Source: Alphaproteobacteria bacterium (GTDB lineage Bacteria; Pseudomonadota; Alphaproteobacteria; Ferrovibrionales; Ferrovibrionaceae). Taken from it: a stretch of DNA of 49,754 nucleotides. The position numbers were made by a program, and so were the translations under genes. The notes beneath the pieces are model-generated. The model had not been told where the DNA came from and ran no database searches. It saw only the letters and a list, made by a program, of their open reading frames with translations. Positions within the stretch are counted from its first letter, which is position 1. Each line of letters begins with the position of its first letter. The stretch lies in assembly GCA_026126215.1 (NCBI GenBank), contig JAHCJQ010000013.1, forward strand, positions 1 through 49,754, read 5' to 3'. Below, one piece after another: positions 16,693 to 26,582 of the stretch.

Positions 16693-16707
16693 TTAACGAG
16701 GTTTTCA
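16693..16707. promoter_or_regulatory. Possible CtrA-binding site upstream of divK
   Basis: TTAA-N7-TTCA at 16693-16707, one base off the alphaproteobacterial CtrA consensus TTAA-N7-TTAA, with a further TTAAC half-site at 16715-16719. It lies in the 209-base divergent gap between DUF3572 and divK, which is AT-richer than its surroundings. In Caulobacter, divK and several DUF3572-neighbour genes are linked to the CtrA circuit. This is a motif match only; one mismatch in short motifs is common by chance. Confidence 0.3.
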
Positions 16708-16856
16708 TATGATGTTAACCAATCCATATCACAAATGGTCCGCGAGGGGCGCTGGCTTTTGCATGGAATATTCAACGCCCCGATGGTAAACAGGTTGCGG
16801 CACGTTCGCATACGATCGCGCGACGGGCCGCGGGGCCCAAAGAGAATCAAGACCGG

Positions 16857-17222
16857 ATGTCAAAGACAGTTCTCATTGTTGAAGACAACGAACTGAACAT
16901 GAAGCTGTTCCACGATCTGCTCGTGGCGCACGGGTATGTCACCATCCAGACACGCGACGGGCTCGAGGCGCTTGCCCTGGCGCGCAAGCACCGCCCGGAC
17001 CTGATCCTGATGGACATCCAGCTTCCCGAGGTCTCGGGCCTCGAGATCACCAAGTGGATCAAGGAGGACGAGGAGCTGTCGGCAATTCCGGTGATCGCCG
17101 TGACCGCCTTCGCCATGAAGGGAGACGAGGACCGTATCCGCGAGGGCGGGTGCGAGGCCTATATCGCCAAGCCGATTTCCGTCGGCAAGTTCATCGAAAC
17201 GGTCCGCCGCTTCCTGGACTGA
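16857..17222 (+). CDS. divK: Single-domain response regulator DivK
   Basis: A 121-residue receiver with no output domain. The acidic pocket is VEDN (9-12), the phosphoacceptor is D53 ([13 protein letters not shown]), T/S is in VIAVTAFAM and the Lys in YIAKPIS. [20 protein letters not shown] and [14 protein letters not shown] are typical of DivK, the cell-cycle regulator that signals through the DivL/CckA/CtrA pathway. It is followed 12 bases later by pleD, the classic pairing. It is divergent from DUF3572; the gap holds a possible CtrA site. Confidence 0.92.
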   Translation: MSKTVLIVEDNELNMKLFHDLLVAHGYVTIQTRDGLEALALARKHRPDLILMDIQLPEVSGLEITKWIKEDEELSAIPVIAVTAFAMKGDEDRIREGGCEAYIAKPISVGKFIETVRRFLD

Positions 17223-17234
17223 GCGGGGCAGGGG

Positions 17235-18592
<1,358 letters not shown>

Positions 18593-18599
<7 letters not shown>

Positions 18600-18637
18600 C
18601 CCCGGCCCGCCTGACCACGGCCCGCCTGACCCCGGTG
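18593..18637. repeat. Three-copy 15-bp tandem repeat over the pleD stop
   Basis: CGCCTGACCCCGGCC is repeated three times in a row (18593-18607, 18608-18622, 18623-18637) with one or two changes per copy. The first copy contains the pleD stop codon TGA, and the third ends 3 bases before the stop of the convergent aldehyde dehydrogenase. Probably replication slippage; a role in ending transcription is not evident. Confidence 0.8.
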
Positions 18638-18639
18638 CC

Positions 18640-20139
18640 TCAGCCGATATTGATCCAGGTCGTCTTGAGCTGGGTATATTTCTCCAGCGCGTGCAGCGAG
18701 CGGTCGCGGCCGAAGCCGGACTGTTTGTAGCCGCCGAAGGGGATGGTGATGTCCCCGGCGTCGTAGGCGTTGACCCAGACCAGCCCCGCCTTCAGCGCGC
18801 GTGCCACCTTGTGCGCGGTGGTAATGTCGCGGGTCCAGACCGCGGCGGCGAGGCCATAGATCGTGTCGTTGCCGATGCGGATCGCGTCGGCCACGTCCTT
18901 GAAGGTGATGGTCGAGAGGACGGGGCCGAAAATCTCCTCTTGGGCGATCTTCATGCCATTGTCGACCTTGTCGAAGACGGTCGGCTCCACATAGAAGCCG
19001 CCGCTCTCCGCGTTCGCCTGCCTGCCGCCCATCTTGAGTTCGGCGCCGGCCTTGCGGCCTGCCTCGATATAGCCCATGACCCGCTCGGTCTGCGTCCGGT
19101 CGACCATGGCGCCCATCATGGTGGCGGGGTCGAGCGGGTTGCCCGGTTGCATCCGCTTGCCGACCGCCATGACCTTCTCCAGGAACTCGTCCTTGATGCT
19201 TTCCTGCACCAGCAGCCGGGAGCCAGCGTTGCACACCTCGCCCTGGTTGAAGAAGATGCCGAAGGCCGCCGCCTTGGCCGCCGCGTCGAGGTTCGGCGCA
19301 TCGGCCAGTACGATGTTGGGCGACTTGCCGCCGCATTCGAGCGAGACGCGCTTCATGTTCGATTCGCCGGCATATTTCAGGAACAGCTTGCCCACTTCCG
19401 TCGAGCCGGTGAAGGTCACGCAATCGACATCCATGTGCCGTCCGAGCGCTTGGCCCGCCGTTTCGCCGAAACCCGGCACCACATTGAAGACACCCTCGGG
19501 AATGCCGGCTTCCGCTGCCAGCTCCGCCACCCGCAGGGCGGTCAGCGGCGACTGCTCCGCCGGCTTGAGGATCAGCGAATTGCCGGCCGCCAGCACCGGG
19601 CCGATCTTCCAGGAGGCCATCAGCAGCGGGAAGTTCCACGGCACCACCGCCGCCACGACGCCGACCGGCTCGCGCATGATCATGGCGATGGCCGAAGGAT
19701 CGGTCGGGGCGATCTCGTCATAGAGCTTGTCGATGGCCTCGGCATACCAGGCGATGGCGGCCGCCGCGCCGGGTATGTCGACCACGGTGGAGAAGCGGAT
19801 CGGCTTGCCCACGTCCAGGGTTTCGAGCAGGGCAAGTTCGTCGCGGTTCTTCAGGATCAGATCGGAAAATTTGAGCAGCACGCGCTTGCGTTTCGCCGGC
19901 GCCATGTTCGACCAGACCCCGGATTCGAAAGCCGCACGGGCGGCCCGCACCGCCTTTTCCACGTCAGGCGCCTCGCAGGCCGCGACCTTGGCGATGACCT
20001 TGCCATCGATCGGGCTGACGCAGTCGAAGGTCTTGCCGGTTTCGGACGCTTCGGATTTGCCGCCGATGAAGGCCTGGCCGCGGATCGAGAGCGATGCCGC
20101 GCGGCTTTTCCAATCGTCGAGGGTTGCGGTCGCTGACAT
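18640..20139 (-). CDS. Aldehyde dehydrogenase, PuuC-like (gamma-glutamyl-gamma-aminobutyraldehyde type)
   Basis: A full-length 499-residue ALDH. N169 (VVPWNFP), E268 (SLECGGKSPN) and C303 (NQGEVCNAGSR) are the catalytic set, and PFGGYKQSGFGRDRS is the conserved end. SLECGGKSPNIVLADA and the FIGGKSEASETGKTF start match the PuuC group, which oxidises gamma-Glu-aminobutyraldehyde or related aminoaldehydes in putrescine degradation. No puuA, B or D lies nearby, so the substrate is inferred from similarity only. Start ATG 20139 has GGGAGGAGAAGGA upstream. It is convergent with pleD and downstream of rpmG, separated by a bidirectional hairpin. Confidence 0.87.
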   Translation of the reverse strand: MSATATLDDWKSRAASLSIRGQAFIGGKSEASETGKTFDCVSPIDGKVIAKVAACEAPDVEKAVRAARAAFESGVWSNMAPAKRKRVLLKFSDLILKNRDELALLETLDVGKPIRFSTVVDIPGAAAAIAWYAEAIDKLYDEIAPTDPSAIAMIMREPVGVVAAVVPWNFPLLMASWKIGPVLAAGNSLILKPAEQSPLTALRVAELAAEAGIPEGVFNVVPGFGETAGQALGRHMDVDCVTFTGSTEVGKLFLKYAGESNMKRVSLECGGKSPNIVLADAPNLDAAAKAAAFGIFFNQGEVCNAGSRLLVQESIKDEFLEKVMAVGKRMQPGNPLDPATMMGAMVDRTQTERVMGYIEAGRKAGAELKMGGRQANAESGGFYVEPTVFDKVDNGMKIAQEEIFGPVLSTITFKDVADAIRIGNDTIYGLAAAVWTRDITTAHKVARALKAGLVWVNAYDAGDITIPFGGYKQSGFGRDRSLHALEKYTQLKTTWINIG

Positions 20140-20211
20140 GTCCTTCTCCTCCCTGTTCGCCCGGTGCGGAGCGGCAGCATAGCGGCCGGCCCGGTCCAAG
20201 CCAATAACGCG

Positions 20212-20236
20212 AAAGGCCGCCCATAAGGCGGCCTTT
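20212..20236. terminator. Bidirectional rho-independent terminator
   Basis: A perfect 10-bp stem, AAAGGCCGCC (20212-20221) and GGCGGCCTTT (20227-20236), with the 5-base loop CATAA. T-rich sequence follows on the + side (TTTTCTCTTTT). It is placed just after rpmG on the leftward strand, before the PuuC-like gene, so it probably ends the rpmG message; the leftward T run is short, so the + direction looks stronger. Confidence 0.7.
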
Positions 20237-20265
20237 TCTCTTTTCAGATCAGCAGGTTGTGCTAC

Positions 20266-20433
20266 TTACTTGATCTTGGCTTCCTTGAATTCGACGTGCT
20301 TGCGCGCCACCGGATCGTACTTCTTCAGGGTGAGCTTTTCCGTCTTGGTGCGCGGATTCTTCTTGGTCACGTAGAAGTATCCGGTATCCGCGGTGCTCAG
20401 CAGTTTGATCTTCAGGGTGGTCGGCTTGGCCAT
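20266..20433 (-). CDS. rpmG: 50S ribosomal protein L33
   Basis: A 55-residue basic protein: [20 protein letters not shown] followed by [14 protein letters not shown] and a lysine-rich end. This is L33 of the large ribosomal subunit in the zinc-free form: the two CxxC pairs of zinc-bearing L33 are absent. The ATG at 20433 lies inside a longer open frame that runs into the MFS gene, but homology starts exactly at this codon. It is preceded by a 65-base gap after the MFS gene and followed by a hairpin terminator. Confidence 0.96.
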   Translation of the reverse strand: MAKPTTLKIKLLSTADTGYFYVTKKNPRTKTEKLTLKKYDPVARKHVEFKEAKIK

Positions 20434-20498
20434 GGCCAATACTCCGCTCGCTCGGAACTGTTCTGGAAGCCGGGAAAATAGCGGCAGGACGCCCCAAG

Positions 20499-21677
20499 TC
20501 AAGGCATTTTCTGGCCGCCCGCATGCTGCCACGAGCGCCGCAACAGGGCGGTGGCCAGCACCAGGAAGGCGGCGAGCGCCAGCGTGCCCATGAGGCCCCG
20601 ACCGGGCCAGAGCTGCATCGCCGCCCCGCCGAGGGCCGGTCCGATCATGGCGCCGAGGCCATAGAGCATGCCGAGTGCCGCATTCGCCGCCACCAGGTCG
20701 GCGCCGCGAAATCGCTCGCCGACGATGGTCAGGGCGACGGTGTAGAGTCCGGTGGCCAGCCCGCCCCAGAGGAAGATGACGGCGAGCCAGGCGATGGGTG
20801 CCTCGCTCAGATGGGGCAGTGCGAGCGGTCCGGCGAGCGTGGCGGCGGCGCAGAGGATCAGCACTAGGTAGCGGTTGATCCGGTCGGCCAGCCAGCCGAT
20901 GGGAAGCTGCAAAATTATCGCGCCGACAGCAAAGAGCGAGAGCGCCCGGGTGGCGAAGACCTCGCTCTGGCCCAGCCGCATTCCCTGTATCGCCAGTAGC
21001 GAATAGGCGGTGGTCTCGATCAGGCCGAAGACGAGCACGGCAAGCGCCAGGGTGGGCGCGACGCGCAGGAAGCCGAGAGCGCTGAAGGCGGCGCGCCCGG
21101 GCATCACCGGGGCGAAGCGCCAGGCGGCGAGCAGCGGCAGGCTGCCGGCCGCCATGATCGCCGCGCCCGACAGGAATGGCGGCCAGCCGGCCGAGCCCGT
21201 GACACTGAGCAGCGCCGGGCCGAGCGCGAAACCGCCGCCGAGGCAGGCGGCATAGAGCCCGACGATGCGCCCGCGGCTCCGCTCGTCGGCGAGCGCGCCG
21301 ATCCAGGCTTCCGAGGCGATGAACAGGCCGACGATCCCCATGTTGAAGGCGAAGCGGATGGGAAACCACGCCCAGACATTGTCGAAGATGCGCAGCAGCA
21401 GCACGCAGGCCACGGCGAGGACGAAGCAGCCCAGCATGAAGCGCGCGCTGCCCAGCCGCCGCACCACGGCCGGCACGAAGGGCGCGAAGATCGCGACGGC
21501 GGACGAGCCGAAGGCAGCATTGAGCCCGATCAGGAAGGGCGAGACGCCTTTCGCTTCCAGGACCAGCGAGAGCAGCGGCATGAACAGGCCGATCTGCATG
21601 CCGACGACGCTGATCGCGCCGATGACGGAGAGCAGCGCCAGCCGGCGCTCTGTCGGCGACAGGATCCGTTCAGCCAC
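20499..21677 (-). CDS. Major facilitator superfamily transporter (YcaD-like)
   Basis: A 392-residue integral membrane protein with about 12 hydrophobic segments, starting [20 protein letters not shown]. The loop after helix 2 is [10 protein letters not shown], and [20 protein letters not shown] matches the YcaD/UmfA-like MFS group, whose substrates are mostly unknown. The start is taken as GTG 21677, overlapping the Nudix stop by 8 bases; the longer frame adds an Ala/Ser-rich leader inside the Nudix gene. It sits between Nudix and rpmG on the leftward strand. Confidence 0.82.
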   Translation of the reverse strand: MAERILSPTERRLALLSVIGAISVVGMQIGLFMPLLSLVLEAKGVSPFLIGLNAAFGSSAVAIFAPFVPAVVRRLGSARFMLGCFVLAVACVLLLRIFDNVWAWFPIRFAFNMGIVGLFIASEAWIGALADERSRGRIVGLYAACLGGGFALGPALLSVTGSAGWPPFLSGAAIMAAGSLPLLAAWRFAPVMPGRAAFSALGFLRVAPTLALAVLVFGLIETTAYSLLAIQGMRLGQSEVFATRALSLFAVGAIILQLPIGWLADRINRYLVLILCAAATLAGPLALPHLSEAPIAWLAVIFLWGGLATGLYTVALTIVGERFRGADLVAANAALGMLYGLGAMIGPALGGAAMQLWPGRGLMGTLALAAFLVLATALLRRSWQHAGGQKMP

Positions 21678-22299
21678 GCCGGATGACGCGCTTGCCGGAG
21701 CGGTAGCTCCAGCGCAGCGGGCCGAGAACCGGCTCGCCGGCAAGGCGCCGGCGCAACTCGCCCAGCACGAACTCGGTGATGTCGGCGACCGGCAGCCGCA
21801 GCGCCTCCTCGATCGGATACCAGTCGAGATCGATCAGTTCGCCGTTGCTGCGCGGCTCGCCGCGCGTGCTGGCCCGCTCGGTGAGGAAGAAGCGGGCATG
21901 GAAGCGGATCGGGCTCGTGGGCGGCGTGATGGCCCGCGCCACGTATTCGAGCGGCGCCAGGTCGGCGGCGGCGCAGCCATGGGGCGTCTCGCCGACCAGC
22001 AGGCCGGTTTCCTCGAAGGTCTCGCGCACCGCGGCACAGCCCAGCGCCTGCGCCAGGCGACCCGACCCGGTTCTGGCCAGGGCCTCGGCGATCTCGGGGC
22101 GGTATGGGCGGATCACCGGCACCTGCCGGTCGGCCGCATCCACCCGGCCGCCGGGAAAGACGAAGAGGTCGGGGAGGAAGCGGTGGCGCCTGGCGCGACG
22201 GCCCATCAGCACCGCGCCTTCATCCGGGTCGAGCAGGATCAGGCTTGCCGCATCGCGCGGGCGTACTCTCCCGCGCGCGACGGGGTTTGCCTCAGCCAT
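21670..22299 (-). CDS. Nudix hydrolase (NUDT19-like, interrupted Nudix box)
   Basis: A 209-residue Nudix protein. The box is split: FVFPGGRVDAAD is followed by an insert of about 30 residues before AAVRETFEETGLLV, the REx2EExGL core. This split box is characteristic of NUDT7/8/19-like and related bacterial proteins, which cleave CoA or other nucleotide diphosphates. DAASLILLD and FLPDLFVFPGG fit the same group. It overlaps DUF983 by 8 bases upstream and the MFS GTG by 8 bases downstream, so the three are probably co-translated. Confidence 0.86.
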   Translation of the reverse strand: MAEANPVARGRVRPRDAASLILLDPDEGAVLMGRRARRHRFLPDLFVFPGGRVDAADRQVPVIRPYRPEIAEALARTGSGRLAQALGCAAVRETFEETGLLVGETPHGCAAADLAPLEYVARAITPPTSPIRFHARFFLTERASTRGEPRSNGELIDLDWYPIEEALRLPVADITEFVLGELRRRLAGEPVLGPLRWSYRSGKRVIRRG

Positions 22300-22711
22300 G
22301 GTCTCCGCCGAAGCCGTGCATCCGCTTCGCCCACTGGAGGCCGATCAGCGCGCCCTTGACGCGCGGCAGGAACCAGAGCGAGAGCAGGAGCGTGAGCGGC
22401 AGCCAGAGCGCCATATGCAGCCAGGTCGGCGGCATGGCCTGGCGCTCGAGGAGTAGCAGCAGCGGGATGATGATATGGCCGACGATGAAGATGGTGAAAT
22501 AGGGCGGCGCATCGTCGGCGCGGTGATGGTGCAACTCGGCGCCGCATCTGGCGCAGGCATCGTTCACCTTGAGGAAGCGGCCGAAAATGCTGCCCTCGCC
22601 ACAGGCGGGACAGTGCAGGCCAAAGCCCCGGCGGATGGCAGGGCCGATGGCACGCGGCGGCTCGGCGAAGGAAAAGCTGGAGGAAACCGGAGAATGGGAC
22701 ATGGCGACCAT
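22292..22711 (-). CDS. DUF983 family membrane protein
   Basis: A 139-residue protein with a zinc-ribbon-like head (CPACGEG and CARCGAE, about residues 34-59), then two hydrophobic segments (FTIFIVGHIIIPLLLLL and WLPLTLLLSLWFL) and the conserved end RVKGALIGLQWAKR. This is the DUF983 family, common next to rnr and Nudix genes in alphaproteobacteria. Start at 22711 or 22702 (both ATG) cannot be decided; neither has a strong ribosome binding site. Function unknown. Upstream of it lies the tandem repeat array. Confidence 0.85.
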   Translation of the reverse strand: MVAMSHSPVSSSFSFAEPPRAIGPAIRRGFGLHCPACGEGSIFGRFLKVNDACARCGAELHHHRADDAPPYFTIFIVGHIIIPLLLLLERQAMPPTWLHMALWLPLTLLLSLWFLPRVKGALIGLQWAKRMHGFGGDHG

Positions 22712-22802
22712 GGGTTCGCTGGCGGGTTGACCTCAAGATGTGGTCCCTATGGCCGACTTGCAACCCGGAATATCGCAGTCCAGCCCTGTGCCGGCTGCGC
22801 CA

Positions 22803-23262
22803 CCCTCACCCCAACCCTCTCCCACTTGTGGGAGAGGGAGAAAGAATAAGCCCTCTCCTCGTGGGGGAGGGTTGGGTGAGGGAGACAGCGAGCCCTCTCC
22901 TCGTGGGGGAGGGTTGGGTGAGGGAGACGGCGAGCCCTCTCCTCGTGGGGGAGGGTTGGGTGAGGGAGACGGCGAGCCCTCTCCCTCCGGGAGAGGGTTG
23001 GGTGAGGGAGACAGCGAGCCCTCTCCTCGTGGGGGAGGGTTGGGTGAGGGAGACAGCGAGCCCTCTCCTCGTGGGGGAGGGTTGGGTGAGGGAGACAGCG
23101 AGCCCTCTCCTCGCGGGAGAGGGTTGGGTGAGGGAGACAGCGAGCTCTCTCCTCGTGGGAGAAGGTTGGGTGAGGGAGACAGCGAGCCCTCTCCTCGTGG
23201 GGGAGGGTTGGGTGAGGGAGACAGCGAGCCCTCTCCTCGTGGGGGAGGGTTGGGTGAGGGCG
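22803..23262. repeat. Ten-copy 42-bp tandem palindromic repeat array, locus 2
   Basis: Ten head-to-tail 42-bp units start at 22851 and then every 42 bases to 23229, the last being partial. Each unit contains a hairpin of the CCCTCTCC-TCGT-GGGGGAGGG type, then GTTGGGTGAGGG and a short linker (GAGACAGCGAG). Seven units carry one G in place of A in the right arm; units 4, 7 and 8 differ (unit 4 has a perfect CCCTCTCCC/GGGAGAGGG stem). A leftmost inverted half (hairpin 22815-22838 with an outer CCCTCACCCC end) caps the array, so the array as a whole has inverted ends. It fills the gap between the divergent DUF983 and RTX genes. Because 42 is a multiple of three, long but meaningless frames run through it. 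Confidence 0.93.
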
Positions 23263-23339
23263 CCTTGCCTCACGCCATCGTGGTTTGAGGTGAGCGGCCG
23301 ATGCTGCGAGCCTGCGGCAAAAGCGCATGGAGCGCCACG

Positions 23340-24704
23340 ATGGCCCAGATCTTTCTCACCGATTCCCGGCTTGGCGATCAGTTCGACCTGACCGTTGCCA
23401 TGCGGATAGCCTGGCAGAGCGGCACCTTGCAGGACGCCACGGCGGACCGTTTCGTCCTGGCTGTATCCGGGCCTCCCGCTTTCCGCCTCGAAGTGGGCGG
23501 CAACGGCTTCACCTATCAGTCCGGCCGGCCGGTGGCCTCGGCCGGGGTCGCCGTGAACAGTCTGCGCGTCACTGACGCCGATGGCCGCGAACTGATCCGC
23601 TACGAGGAGCTGAGCCTGGGCCTTGCCGCCTTTGCGACGGGGGCGGAGGACGGCCTTCTCGCGCTGCTGCATGGCGGCAACGACGTGCTGCGGGCCGGGC
23701 CGGACTGGTATCGGTCGATCGATGGCGGTCTGGGCGCCGACACGATCTTCGGCAATCACCTGGGTCTTCGTTACAATATCGACGATGCGTCCGACCGGCT
23801 GATCCTGCCCGGCGGTGGCGGCGACTTCGACAGGATCGGCGTCGCCCACGGCGCAACCGGCGCCATCGTCAGCCTCTCGCTCGCCGGCCGCTTCGCCGGG
23901 ATCGAGGATCTTTCGTATTTCGGGGCGGGCCATCTGCGCGCCAGCGGCAATGGCGCCGACAACTACATCGTTAGCCGGTCCGGCAACGATACGATTTCCG
24001 GCGGTGGCGGCGCGGACAGACTCTATGGTTTCGATGGCAATGACTCGCTCTCCGGCGGCGCCGGCGACGACGAGCTTCAGGGCGGGGCGGGGGACGACAC
24101 GCTGCTCGGCGGCGCAGGGCACGATACCTTGGTCTCTGATTCAGGGACCGTCCGCGTCGATGGCGGCGCCGGCGACGACCTTGTTCAGCTCTTTGGCGGC
24201 GCGGGCATTCTGCTTGGCGGCGCCGGCAACGATACGGTGGCTGCCGGCGGCACGGAGGGGGCGAGTACCCTCGCCGGCGGGGCCGGCAACGACTACCTGT
24301 CAAACACTGAGCTGGCCGCCGGGCACCGGTTCGATGGCGGGGCGGGAGACGATACGCTTATCGCCTTCGGGCGCGACCATCTGCTGCTGGGCGGTACCGG
24401 CAACGATACGCTCGTCGGTGGCGCCGGCGCCGACCTTCTGATCGGCGGCAGCGGGGCGGATCTGTTCGTGCTGGGCCAGGGCGCCGCCGATATCGTCGCC
24501 GATTTCAGCCGCGCCCAGGGCGACCGGCTGGATATCACCGCGCTCCTCACCGGGAACTTCGCGACCTTGGTTCAGTCCGGCCGGGTTGGCTGGTCGGCCG
24601 AGGGTAGGGACCTTGCCATCAGCATCGATGGCGAGGTCGCCACCATCCTGCGCGGCCAGGCGGCGCTGGCGACTTCGCTCGACGAGACGAGCTTCGTCTA
24701 TTGA
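23340..24704 (+). CDS. RTX-type calcium-binding repeat protein (probable type I secretion substrate)
   Basis: A 454-residue glycine/aspartate-rich protein. Residues about 1-200 are beta-rich and unrecognised. About 11 nonapeptides of the GGxGxDxLx type follow (such as [18 protein letters not shown]), interrupted by short non-repeat stretches, and form a calcium-dependent beta-roll. The C-terminus ([20 protein letters not shown], then a DRLDI segment) matches the end of serralysin-like type I secretion substrates. No N-terminal signal peptide is seen, as expected for that route, but no ABC exporter, HlyD or TolC gene is in the window. Start ATG 23340 has GGAG 8 bases upstream. Bracketed by repeat loci 2 and 3. 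Confidence 0.85.
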   Translation: MAQIFLTDSRLGDQFDLTVAMRIAWQSGTLQDATADRFVLAVSGPPAFRLEVGGNGFTYQSGRPVASAGVAVNSLRVTDADGRELIRYEELSLGLAAFATGAEDGLLALLHGGNDVLRAGPDWYRSIDGGLGADTIFGNHLGLRYNIDDASDRLILPGGGGDFDRIGVAHGATGAIVSLSLAGRFAGIEDLSYFGAGHLRASGNGADNYIVSRSGNDTISGGGGADRLYGFDGNDSLSGGAGDDELQGGAGDDTLLGGAGHDTLVSDSGTVRVDGGAGDDLVQLFGGAGILLGGAGNDTVAAGGTEGASTLAGGAGNDYLSNTELAAGHRFDGGAGDDTLIAFGRDHLLLGGTGNDTLVGGAGADLLIGGSGADLFVLGQGAADIVADFSRAQGDRLDITALLTGNFATLVQSGRVGWSAEGRDLAISIDGEVATILRGQAALATSLDETSFVY

Positions 24705-24708
24705 GCGC

Positions 24709-24791
24709 GCGCCCTCACCCAACCCTCTCCCACGCGTGGGAGAGGGAGAAGAATAGCCCTCTCCCTCCGGGAGAGGGTTGGGTGAGGGCGC
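24709..24791. repeat. Double-hairpin repeat with perfect 23-bp inverted ends, locus 3
   Basis: The ends 24709-24731 and 24769-24791 are perfect inverted copies over 23 bases, beginning GCGCCCTCACCC. Inside are two hairpins: 24723-24746 (11-bp arms, CCCTCTCCCAC type) and 24757-24777 (9-bp arms), joined by GAGAAGAATAG. This is the simplest complete copy of the repeat family seen in expanded form at 22803-23262. It fills the space between convergent RTX and corA genes and could terminate both. Confidence 0.9.
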
Positions 24792-24797
24792 TTGGCT

Positions 24798-25775
24798 TCA
24801 GAGCCAGCCGCGCCGCTTGAAGTACCAGTAGGGCAGGATGGCGGAGACGACCATGAGGGCGAGCGCCCAGAGATAGCCGAAGTCCCACTTCAGCTCCGGC
24901 ATGATCTCGAAATTCATGCCGTAGATGCTGGCGATCAGGGTCGGCGGCAGGAAGACCACCGCCGCCACCGAGAAGATCTTGATGATGGCGGTCTGCTGGA
25001 TATTGATCAGGCCGAGGGTGGCATCGAGCAGGAAATTGATCTTGTGGGCGATGAAGGAGGCATGTTCGTTGAGCGAGAGCGCGTCCCGGCTCAGCGACTT
25101 GAGGCGCAGCTTGTACTGCTTGTTGCCTTTCTCCTCGCCCGCCGCCTGGGTGAGATAGGTGACGACGCGGATCACCGAACTCATGCTGTCCTTGACCTTG
25201 GAGACCACGTCGTCGGTGCGGCCGAGCTTGCGCACGACGCCCTCGAAATCCGTGCGCTGCGAGCTGGCGCCGACGCGGCTCGAGAAGATCTCCCGCGACA
25301 TGGTGTCGAGTTCGCTGACCGTTTTCTCGATCAGATCCGCCGAGCGGTCGATGATGGCATCCAGCAGGCCGATCAACGCCATGTCGGCATTCATCGCCAG
25401 GCCGGGGTGGCGGACGGCGCGGCTGGCGAAGGTCTGGAAGGGCTTGGGGTCCTCGTAGCGAAGCGTGACCAGGATGCGCCCGGTACGGATGAAGGTGATT
25501 GCGGCGCTGATCGGCGTTTCGGTCTCCGCCTTGGCGGCCACCGTCGCGGTCATGAACCGGGCTTCGCCTTCCTGGTAGATGCGGCTCGAAGGCTCGATCT
25601 CCTGCATGTCCTCGAGCGTCGGCGCGTCGATGGCGATCAACCGTTCGATCGTGATCTTCTCCTCGCGTGTCGGATTGAGCAGGTCGATCCAGACCGCCTC
25701 TTGCGGCAGGATCCCGGACTGCGAGATCTCCGCCGGCCTGAGGCAGCCCTTCTCCAGCACATAGACCGTGATCAT
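24798..25775 (-). CDS. corA: CorA family magnesium/divalent cation transporter
   Basis: A 325-residue CorA: a large cytoplasmic N-terminal domain, a long helix (SDLIEKTVSELDTMSREIFS region), then two C-terminal membrane segments (FSVAAVVFLPPTLIASIYGM and LWALALMVVSAILPYWYF) joined by the YGMNF signature of the pore mouth. It forms pentameric channels for Mg2+, sometimes Co2+ or Ni2+. The ATG at 25775 has GGAAGGAAGG upstream. It stands alone, convergent with the RTX gene. No metal-sensing riboswitch is evident in the 108-base upstream gap. Confidence 0.93.
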   Translation of the reverse strand: MITVYVLEKGCLRPAEISQSGILPQEAVWIDLLNPTREEKITIERLIAIDAPTLEDMQEIEPSSRIYQEGEARFMTATVAAKAETETPISAAITFIRTGRILVTLRYEDPKPFQTFASRAVRHPGLAMNADMALIGLLDAIIDRSADLIEKTVSELDTMSREIFSSRVGASSQRTDFEGVVRKLGRTDDVVSKVKDSMSSVIRVVTYLTQAAGEEKGNKQYKLRLKSLSRDALSLNEHASFIAHKINFLLDATLGLINIQQTAIIKIFSVAAVVFLPPTLIASIYGMNFEIMPELKWDFGYLWALALMVVSAILPYWYFKRRGWL

Positions 25776-25883
25776 GCAGCACCTTCCTTCCGGGCGGATC
25801 GGTGGACGGGTGGAATGGCGGCTTTCTAGCCCGGGCAGGCGGCGGAAGGAAGAGGAAAGCGTCCGCGTCCGGTGGCCGATGCG

Positions 25884-26582
25884 TCAGACTTCGCGTCGCT
25901 GCAGGACGCGGCCGGCATGCATCCCGATCACTCGGTCGGCATAGCGTTCGGCAAGCTGCGGCTGGTGCAGGGTGCAGAGCACGGCAAGGCCCCTGATCCG
26001 GCAGAGTTCGCGCAGCAATTCGAGCGTCTGCGCGGCCGTCTCCGGATCGAGGCTCGCCACCGGCTCGTCGGCCAGCAGTATGCGGCTTTCCTGCGCCAGG
26101 GCGCGAGCGATGGCCACCCGCTGTTGCTGTCCGCCGGAGAGCGTGTCGGCGCGCTGGTGCGCCTTGGCCGCGAGACCGACCGCGCCGAGCGCCGCCTCGG
26201 CGCGGGCGAGGGCGGCGGCCGGATAGCATCCGCTGGCGACGCGCCAGAGCGGGATGTCCGGCAGAAAGCCGGTCAGCACGTTGGTGAGGGCGGAGCGTCG
26301 CCGCACCAGGTTGAACTGCTGGAAGACCACGCCGATCTGGCGCCGCGCGGCGCGCAGGCGGGCGCCCTTCAGATGCTGGATCGGCCGCCCGTCGAGGTGG
26401 ATCTGTCCGGCATCGGGCTCGATCAGGCGCGTGAGGCAGCGGAACAAGGTCGTCTTGCCGGAACCGCTTGGGCCGAGCAGGGCGACGAACTCGCCGGCGG
26501 CGAGGGTGACCGTCCCGTCGATCAGGGCTTCGGTCGTGCCGAAGCGTTTGGCGACGGACACGGCCGTGAGAACGGGTTTCAT
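25884..26582 (-). CDS. phnC: Phosphonate/phosphite-type ABC transporter ATPase PhnC
   Basis: A 232-residue ABC ATPase: Walker A GPSGSGKTT, Q-loop VFQQFNLVRR, signature LSGGQQQRVAIARAL, Walker B ILLADEPVASLDP, and the switch His in TLHQP. GxxFRCLTRLIEPDAGQI and the NVLTGFLPDIPLWR stretch are typical of PhnC. Its ATG overlaps the permease stop by four bases (ATGA). With the permease and binding protein upstream it forms a complete phnD-E-C importer. Confidence 0.9.
   Translation of the reverse strand: MKPVLTAVSVAKRFGTTEALIDGTVTLAAGEFVALLGPSGSGKTTLFRCLTRLIEPDAGQIHLDGRPIQHLKGARLRAARRQIGVVFQQFNLVRRRSALTNVLTGFLPDIPLWRVASGCYPAAALARAEAALGAVGLAAKAHQRADTLSGGQQQRVAIARALAQESRILLADEPVASLDPETAAQTLELLRELCRIRGLAVLCTLHQPQLAERYADRVIGMHAGRVLQRREV

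Noticed and set aside
16373..16708. N-terminal extension of the HAD gene
   Set aside because: It reads DUF3572 in another frame; HAD homology starts after the GTG at 16372.
20434..21369. Fusion of rpmG to an upstream frame
   Set aside because: The frame is open by chance through the MFS gene; L33 homology starts exactly at the ATG at 20433.
22803..23262. CRISPR array
   Set aside because: The direct repeats are contiguous with no unique spacers, and no cas genes are near.
22738..23391. Long open frames with 14-residue repeats in three frames through the array
   Set aside because: They follow from the 42-bp period (14 codons) with no stop in the unit; all three frames on the strand and its reverse behave alike, with no start signal or homology.
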